Shown here in pieces: positions 7,394-11,639 of a stretch of 11,639 nt of DNA (position 1 is the stretch's first letter; each line of letters opens with the position of its first letter). The notes under the pieces are model-generated. The model was not told the DNA's origin, did not search any database, and saw only the letters and a program-made list of their open reading frames with translations. The DNA is from DATGLE01 sp035294325 (GTDB lineage: Bacteria > Chloroflexota > Ktedonobacteria > Ktedonobacterales > Ktedonobacteraceae). The stretch covers positions 1-11,639 of the forward strand of contig DATGLE010000293.1 of NCBI GenBank assembly GCA_035294325.1, written 5' to 3'. The position numbers were made by a program, and so were the translations under genes.

Positions 7394-8317
7394 CTAGAAG
7401 ATACGAAACGCCGTCAGTATGGGAATATTGAAGATCGAGCCGAGCAGGCCGGGCAGGTAGCCAACGAAGATGACCAGCAGCGTCACCAGCAGTGCTCGAT
7501 TGATCGGCCAGCCACGCCTGCGCATTCCCCACCACAGGAATATGACTAGCAAGAGCGGCAGCAACTGCGGAAAGATCTTATCGAGCGTATCCTGAACCGA
7601 GACTTTCACCAGGTTCGCCCCTGATCCCGAGGTGTAGGTGAGCGGGGTTTTCAGCGTAATGATAGAAGCGCCAATGGCGCCCGCCACGATCAGGCCGAGC
7701 ACGGCGAACGAGGAGGTAATACGCCGAAAACCTGCTGCGGCCAGCTCTCTCATCGAGGACATACCGTAGCGATAGCCAAACATGAACAGGTAATACGAGA
7801 GAAACAGGATAATCAGCGGGTAGGCAATGATATAGAAAATCGGGCCGATAGGGCTGCCCGTCCCCTGGCTCAAGCTGATGCCAACGGCAAGCAGAATGGG
7901 GATCAAGGTGCCGGGTATCATGGAGTCGCCGATACCGGCCATTGGTCCCATAATACCGGCCTTGATGCCATTTATCATCTCGTCGTTGATGGGAGCGCCT
8001 TTTGCCCGCTGCTGCTCAAGAGCAACCGTCACTCCATGCGCAATGACGCCGGTCTGTGGCTCGGTGTTGAAGAAGACCATGTGGCGCTTCAATGCCGACT
8101 TGATTTCTGTCGGATTGTTGCCGTACAGGCGTTTTATGATCGGCGCCATCATGTAGACGAAGGCCGGGGCCTGCATACGTTCCATACTGAACGCGGAGAG
8201 ATTAAAAAATGTCCAGATCCACCAGGACCGGTTAAGGTCCCGTTTTGAGATGGTTCGCTCCGTCTGTGGAGCCGCACTTTCCTGATTATCGGATGGTTGT
8301 ATCGTCAGATCGGACAT
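7394..8317 (-). CDS. PTS mannose/fructose/sorbose-family EIID membrane component
   Basis: A 307-residue integral membrane subunit that forms the sugar-translocating complex with IIC. Residues 25-120 form the large cytosolic N-terminal part typical of IID: DLNRSWWIWTFFNLSAFSMERMQ, then MVFFNTEPQTGVIAHGVTVALEQQRA. GIKAGIMGPMAGIGDSMIPGTL is the strongly conserved IID core. Hydrophobic segments follow, at PIGPIFYIIAYPLIILFLSYYLFMF and in the C-terminal third (AVLGLIVAGAIGASI, LLPLLLVIFLWW, ALLVTLLVIFVGYLPGLLG). The length is slightly above the usual 270-280 because of a polar N-terminal leader of about 25 residues. SD GGAGGT lies 6 nt before the ATG, inside the end of the IIC gene, and only 2 nt separate the two cistrons, so translation is likely coupled. 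Confidence 0.93.
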   Translation of the reverse strand: MSDLTIQPSDNQESAAPQTERTISKRDLNRSWWIWTFFNLSAFSMERMQAPAFVYMMAPIIKRLYGNNPTEIKSALKRHMVFFNTEPQTGVIAHGVTVALEQQRAKGAPINDEMINGIKAGIMGPMAGIGDSMIPGTLIPILLAVGISLSQGTGSPIGPIFYIIAYPLIILFLSYYLFMFGYRYGMSSMRELAAAGFRRITSSFAVLGLIVAGAIGASIITLKTPLTYTSGSGANLVKVSVQDTLDKIFPQLLPLLLVIFLWWGMRRRGWPINRALLVTLLVIFVGYLPGLLGSIFNIPILTAFRIF

Positions 8318-8319
8318 CG

Positions 8320-9138
8320 TTATACCTCCGCTTTCTGGGGTTGAACTGTTTCGGTTTCCTGGGGTTGAGTCGTTTCAGTATCCGTGCGGGAGAAGTACCA
8401 GTAGTAAATGATGGCGATCAGTGCCCCAATCACGGCAACGCCCACGGTTGGGACCTTCAAGTACACTACGAGAACCCATCCCAGCAAGAACCAGACGAGC
8501 AGGCGAGCGGAAGGGGCAATCTGGAGCAGCAGGATGGCAATACCGACGGCAGGCAGAGCGCCTCCTAAAAGAGTGAAATAGGTAATTAGCCAGGGCACCT
8601 GGTTATTGAGGAAAGCGATCAGAGCCTGGGCAAAACCGGAACCCAGTAAGAGGACCAGGAAGGGCACAACGCCTCGCAGCAGAAACGTGCCTATCTGAGC
8701 CAGGTAGTTCACGCGGATGATACCTGCCAGATTCCCCTCTTCGGCATAACGGTCGCAAACATGCGCCCAGGCCGCATTGCCAACGCTCAGGATTTGCCAG
8801 CCCGCGACACCGATAACGCCGAAGGCAACTGAAAGGCTGACCGCTACCGAGGGAGTGGCGTGAGAAACCAGAGCGAGGGGGATACCAAGATAGCTCACGA
8901 AACTCAGATCTTGCGGGACGGTTCCGCCGGGAGTAATCAGCGCAATGAAGACACCTTGCACCGCGATACCGATGAGCACACCGGTACGTACATCTCCCAG
9001 GATCAATCCGCAGAGAAAGCCGGCCACAAGCGGGCGTGTGAGCACATACCAGCCGCCTGTCGTTCCAAGTACCCAGGGCGTGGTGAGGGCGCCCAGGTAA
9101 CAGAGCAGGCCAATGAACACCGCTTGCCATACCTGCAT
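8320..9138 (-). CDS. PTS mannose/fructose/sorbose-family EIIC membrane component
   Basis: A 272-residue, very hydrophobic permease subunit that should form the sugar path with IID. TRPLVAGFLCGLILGDVRTGVLIGIAVQGVFI matches the family-typical second and third helices (RPLV.G...GL..GD...G...G...Q), and further helices follow to about residue 245. PGGTVPQDLSFVSYLG lies in a loop that in the family touches the substrate. The C-terminal tail is charged and contains an imperfect 8-residue duplication (ETTQPQET, then ETVQPQKA), described separately. The frame is open to 9174, but AAGGAGGT 6-7 nt before the ATG at 9138 and the MQVWQA start make 9138 the clear choice. It is the first PTS gene after the regulator. 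Confidence 0.92.
   Translation of the reverse strand: MQVWQAVFIGLLCYLGALTTPWVLGTTGGWYVLTRPLVAGFLCGLILGDVRTGVLIGIAVQGVFIALITPGGTVPQDLSFVSYLGIPLALVSHATPSVAVSLSVAFGVIGVAGWQILSVGNAAWAHVCDRYAEEGNLAGIIRVNYLAQIGTFLLRGVVPFLVLLLGSGFAQALIAFLNNQVPWLITYFTLLGGALPAVGIAILLLQIAPSARLLVWFLLGWVLVVYLKVPTVGVAVIGALIAIIYYWYFSRTDTETTQPQETETVQPQKAEV
8332..8379 (-). repeat. 24-nt tandem duplication in the IIC tail
   Basis: Two adjacent 24-nt units share the core CTGGGGTTGA (plus-strand 8335-8344 and 8359-8368) and most flanking bases. They encode two copies of an 8-residue polar segment, TETTQPQE and TETVQPQK, at the cytosolic C-terminus of IIC. The copies have drifted at several positions. A function is not evident; it may be a linker. 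Confidence 0.75.
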
Positions 9139-9286
9139 GGCAAAACCTCCTTCTTTGAAAAGGATAACGCACATTCGGGACGTGCTTGCCTATATTCACC
9201 GCGTTACAGAGACAATGACCAGAAAGATATAGTCATCCTGCTGAATATATGACTGGATGACATACTCTATAAAACCAATGCGGTAA
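9139..9286 (-). promoter_or_regulatory. Leader between regulator gene and PTS operon, with inverted repeat and half operator
   Basis: This 148-nt gap separates gntR from IIC. I find no near-consensus sigma-70 promoter in it. The best weak match on the minus strand is TTGTCT (9215-9210), 15 nt, TATAGG (9194-9189). Between those boxes lies TGTAAC (9208-9203), the same half-site as in the palindromes before gntR, so regulator binding here is possible. An inverted repeat GTCATCC / GGATGAC (9232-9238 and 9255-9261) also lies in the gap. The PTS genes may be transcribed from here, or by read-through from the gntR promoter, or both. Confidence 0.35.
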
Positions 9287-10051
9287 TCACTGTGCGACGA
9301 CGGTAATTTCGACCTGGCTGCGATCACCCCGGTGCCGCGCGAACCCGCATTCAACGGCGTGGCCTTCGGTGTCATACATTGTGCCACTGACAACGAGCAG
9401 TGGCGTTGCAGGCGCAATATGCAGCAACTCGGCCTCCTCCTCGGTGCATGGTGCGGCTTCTACAAGGCGTGTTCCCTGTCCAATCTGGACGCCGTACTTT
9501 TCACGGAGCACGGCGTAGAGCGAAACATCGGTGAGGTCCTCGTTTTCCAGTCCGGGAAACGAACGATAGGGCAAGAATGTCGTGGATATAAGCAGCGGTT
9601 CATCGTTCACAAAACGCAGGCGTACCAGTTTGATTACCGGGCTGCCCACGACCAGTTGTAGCTCTGGCGCGACAAGCTTGCTGGCTGGAACAACTGCTTG
9701 TTCGAGGACCTGTGTGCGGATGGTGACACCTCGCGACGCCATATCTTCGTAAATACCGGCCAGCCGGTGGACGAAACGCTCGCGTAGCTTGGGCGGTGCA
9801 ACAAAGGTCCCCTTGCCCTGAATACGATACAGCAGCCCTTCCTGGGTAAGATGGTCGAGTGCCTTACGCACAGTCGTGCGGCTGACGGAATACATGTGGC
9901 ATAGCTCTAATTCGGAAGGAATAAGCTGACCTGGCTCCCAGGAGGCGCATTGCTCACGAAGGATCTCCTGAAGCTGATAGTAGCGGGGCCGAGAAGAGTC
10001 CTGTTCAATGCCCGGTGCCTTTGACGCATTGTGGTATGACTGTGTAGCCAT
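9287..10051 (-). CDS. GntR-family (HutC/UTRA type) transcriptional regulator
   Basis: A 254-residue repressor-type regulator. The winged helix-turn-helix is at about 22-86: PRYYQLQEILREQ, then GQLIPSELELCHMYSVSRTTVRKALDHLTQEGLLYRIQGKGTFV, a textbook GntR DNA-binding domain with the RTTVRKAL recognition helix. Residues about 95-250 form the UTRA ligand-binding domain of the HutC subfamily; recognisable parts are SPVIKLVRLRFVNDEPLLISTTFLP and the end AVECGFARHRGDRSQVEI. Such regulators usually sense a phosphorylated sugar or related metabolite and are released from DNA by it. Its position before the PTS genes makes it the likely local regulator, with the imported sugar phosphate as the probable ligand (inference). 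SD GGGAGG lies 5 nt before the ATG. The palindromes near its own promoter suggest autoregulation. Confidence 0.93.
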   Translation of the reverse strand: MATQSYHNASKAPGIEQDSSRPRYYQLQEILREQCASWEPGQLIPSELELCHMYSVSRTTVRKALDHLTQEGLLYRIQGKGTFVAPPKLRERFVHRLAGIYEDMASRGVTIRTQVLEQAVVPASKLVAPELQLVVGSPVIKLVRLRFVNDEPLLISTTFLPYRSFPGLENEDLTDVSLYAVLREKYGVQIGQGTRLVEAAPCTEEEAELLHIAPATPLLVVSGTMYDTEGHAVECGFARHRGDRSQVEITVVAQ

Positions 10052-10102
10052 GTATTCCTCCCGACGCCATGAGGTAAGACAGAACGCAGAAATATCATAC
10101 CC

Positions 10103-10138
10103 ATATTGTAACTACGACGTTACAATATTGTAATTACA
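10103..10138. promoter_or_regulatory. Overlapping palindromic operator cluster for the GntR regulator (predicted)
   Basis: Three overlapping dyads share the half-site TTGTAA. (1) Perfect 10-bp arms at 10103-10112 (ATATTGTAAC) and 10119-10128 around a 6-nt spacer. (2) The 14-bp perfect palindrome TTACAATATTGTAA at 10120-10133. (3) The 10-bp palindrome TGTAATTACA at 10129-10138. The cluster lies just downstream of the predicted -10 box and upstream of gntR, the expected place for a GntR-family autorepressor. Binding is inferred, but the symmetry is seen directly. Confidence 0.75.
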
Positions 10139-10148
10139 GGCTGGTTCA

Positions 10149-10177
10149 AGTATACCGTGGGATTTCTGGTTTGTCAA
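10149..10177 (-). promoter_or_regulatory. Predicted sigma-70-type promoter of gntR (and perhaps the operon)
   Basis: On the minus strand TTGACA (10177-10172) is followed after exactly 17 nt by TATACT (10154-10149). This is a full -35 consensus and a 5-of-6 -10 match. Transcription would start near 10142, just before the operator palindromes, leaving a leader of about 90 nt to the ATG at 10051. Confidence 0.7.
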
Positions 10178-10230
10178 TATGGCTCGTTGACAGCGAGAGG
10201 AACAAGGGCGCAAGCAGGCCACTTATCAGG

Positions 10231-11580
10231 TCAGGGGTGGCCGGCCAGGCCAGGCCAGGAAACAAAGAGAGCATCCGGGTCGTAGATGGCACGGAGCTGA
10301 TCAAGACGGCGGAGATTGTCGTCGGTGACAAAGCGTGCGGGACGGTTGATAAGGTTCTCATCGGCCAACTGGATACCGGTAGCAAATGGCTCCATCGCGC
10401 GCATACGATCCGTCACCCAGTGCTTGTACTTGTCGTCATCGGCAGGGTCATTCCATGCAACATAGAGAGCGTAGTAGAAGTTGTCCTCCACCGAGTACGC
10501 CATCGCCGGGCGCTGGGGAGCATGGGTATACCCCCAATTCATCAGTAACATGTGCGAAGGAGCTGGAGGCAGGGTTTCGATGATCGCCCTCAGGCCGGGG
10601 AGCAGATCGTCGAAAGGAGCGTGGGTCCACATGTTGTCCGCCACATAGCGTCTGGTCGGGTCGAAGTGAGGATCTAGCCCGTTGCGGCTGAGTTCGGCTA
10701 TGGTTGTCAACTCGTTTACCTGCGCAGCAAACGCACGATGCCGCGCGGGACAGCGTTCGTAGAGGGAAAGGGCGGAGCGTGCCTCCTGCTCGCTGTCGGC
10801 AAAGGCCGTGGCATTCAATACGATAACCGGCTCCCGGGTCCTCACCGACTCGTCGCGGGTCAGGATCACGTTGATCTCGGTTGGGGTCTGGCAGCCGATC
10901 TCGTGGACCCAGCGATACACCTCCTCGAACGCCGCAATCGGATAGATGTATGTGCTGTTCATCGTCACGCGGTGCCGTGGATAGAGCTTGATGTGGAAGC
11001 GGGTCACGACGGCGAAGAATCCAGGTCCCGATCCGCGCGCCGCCCAAAACAGATCAGCATGCTGCGTCTCGTCGGCGTAGGTACGTTCACCATCCGCTGT
11101 CACTACATCGATCCCGGTCACGCTCATGCAGGCCGGTCCGAATGGGCGTCCAGACCAACCGAAGCCGCCTTGAAGCAGATATCCCCCGAGGCCAACAGCG
11201 GTGCAGTGACCGATTGGAAAATAGAGGTGATGTGCTCTGAGCGCCTTGTCGAGTTCTGAGCCTCTGAGGCCGGGCTGGACAGTTGCTGTCATCTGCTCAG
11301 CGTTGATGGACACTTCTCTCAACTCAGAGAGGTCAAGCAACAGAACCCCGTCACGCAAGTGCGAGCCAGACCAACTGTGCCCACCCGAACGCACCGCCAC
11401 CTGCATGCCCTCAGTTCGGGCGAGTCGCACAGCAGCGATCACGTCGTGCTCGTTACGCGCTTGCACAATCACCGCCGGAAAGCGGTTCGGTGTGCCTGCA
11501 TGCCAGGTAACTGCCCGGCGCGCCTGCTCGTACCCTTCATGGCCGCGCCTGTACACCCGGCCTTCGATATCGTTCCACAT
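10231..11580 (-). CDS. BBE-type FAD-linked oxidase (berberine-bridge-like)
   Basis: A 449-residue flavoprotein of the PCMH/FAD_binding_4 type. The N-terminal half binds FAD. FPAVIVQARNEHDVIAAVRLAR (34-55) is the typical first part, VRSGGHSW (63-70) carries His68 at the usual 8-alpha-histidyl FAD site, and GHCTAVGLGGYLLQGGFG (124-141) carries Cys126 where bicovalent members have the 6-S-cysteinyl link. The substrate domain follows (about 200-410), and the end DQLRAIYDPDALFVSWPG is a diverged BBE motif. Such enzymes oxidise sugars, alcohols or natural products with O2, giving H2O2. I see no signal peptide, so it may be cytosolic. SD GGGAG lies 8 nt before the ATG at 11580. The 179-nt gap and separate promoter before gntR make it a different transcription unit, and its link to the PTS cassette is unproven. 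Confidence 0.88.
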   Translation of the reverse strand: MWNDIEGRVYRRGHEGYEQARRAVTWHAGTPNRFPAVIVQARNEHDVIAAVRLARTEGMQVAVRSGGHSWSGSHLRDGVLLLDLSELREVSINAEQMTATVQPGLRGSELDKALRAHHLYFPIGHCTAVGLGGYLLQGGFGWSGRPFGPACMSVTGIDVVTADGERTYADETQHADLFWAARGSGPGFFAVVTRFHIKLYPRHRVTMNSTYIYPIAAFEEVYRWVHEIGCQTPTEINVILTRDESVRTREPVIVLNATAFADSEQEARSALSLYERCPARHRAFAAQVNELTTIAELSRNGLDPHFDPTRRYVADNMWTHAPFDDLLPGLRAIIETLPPAPSHMLLMNWGYTHAPQRPAMAYSVEDNFYYALYVAWNDPADDDKYKHWVTDRMRAMEPFATGIQLADENLINRPARFVTDDNLRRLDQLRAIYDPDALFVSWPGLAGHP

Positions 11581-11639
11581 GTTGTTACTCCCGAAACTAT
11601 AAACGTCGGTGTATGCTGGCCCGACGCAGGTTTCTAGCA

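Noticed and set aside
10105..10133. Alternative gntR promoter TTACAA-17-TACAAT
   Set aside because: The hexamers coincide with the palindrome half-sites and match consensus less well than TTGACA-17-TATACT just upstream.
10738..11259. Plus-strand open frame of 173 codons
   Set aside because: Antisense to the BBE oxidase, whose frame carries clear family motifs; it is a shadow frame.
1..11639. CRISPR arrays, tRNA or rRNA genes, transposase genes
   Set aside because: I saw no regularly spaced repeats, no cloverleaf-like sequence and no transposase or integrase motifs in any frame.

Overview
The window looks like accessory chromosome from a moderately GC-rich, free-living bacterium. My best guess is a soil member of the Chloroflexota class Ktedonobacteria. 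This rests on the style of the proteins (an MFS exporter remnant, a BBE-type FAD oxidase, a mannose-family PTS joined to COG1735 and SIS enzymes) and on a palindromic intergenic repeat I associate with such genomes. It is an inference, not proven by a marker gene. All intact genes lie on the minus strand, with good Shine-Dalgarno sequences and short gaps or overlaps. The only plus-strand gene is a decayed MFS transporter end at the left edge.

Read in the direction of transcription (right to left), the window starts with a stand-alone FAD-linked oxidase (11580-10231). An intergenic control region follows, holding a near-consensus promoter (TTGACA, 17 nt, TATACT; 10177-10149) and a cluster of overlapping TTGTAA/TTACAA palindromes just downstream of it (10103-10138). 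This drives a GntR/HutC-type (UTRA) regulator (10051-9287).

Next is a nine-gene run: mannose-family PTS IIC (9138-8320), IID (8317-7394), IIA (7325-6858) and IIB (6744-6244), then five putative catabolic enzymes. These are a SIS-domain phosphosugar-binding protein of UPF0309 type (6171-5392), a 571-residue protein with a type I phosphomannose-isomerase-like cupin and an unusual N-terminal domain (5372-3657), a divergent shikimate-dehydrogenase-fold protein (3660-2674), an FAD-dependent oxidoreductase (2663-1353) and a phosphotriesterase-family hydrolase (1336-416).

Together these suggest a GntR-regulated system that imports and phosphorylates a sugar, isomerises it, oxidises it with one or both redox enzymes, and opens the resulting phospho-lactone with the phosphotriesterase homologue. 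EI and HPr are not in the window and must be encoded elsewhere. The substrate cannot be read from sequence. The five-enzyme set does not match a textbook pathway I can name, so this cassette is the main candidate for an undescribed system.

A perfect 29-bp inverted repeat at the IIA-IIB junction supplies the IIA stop codon and last residues. A shorter, partly similar inverted repeat lies in the gap between the regulator and IIC.
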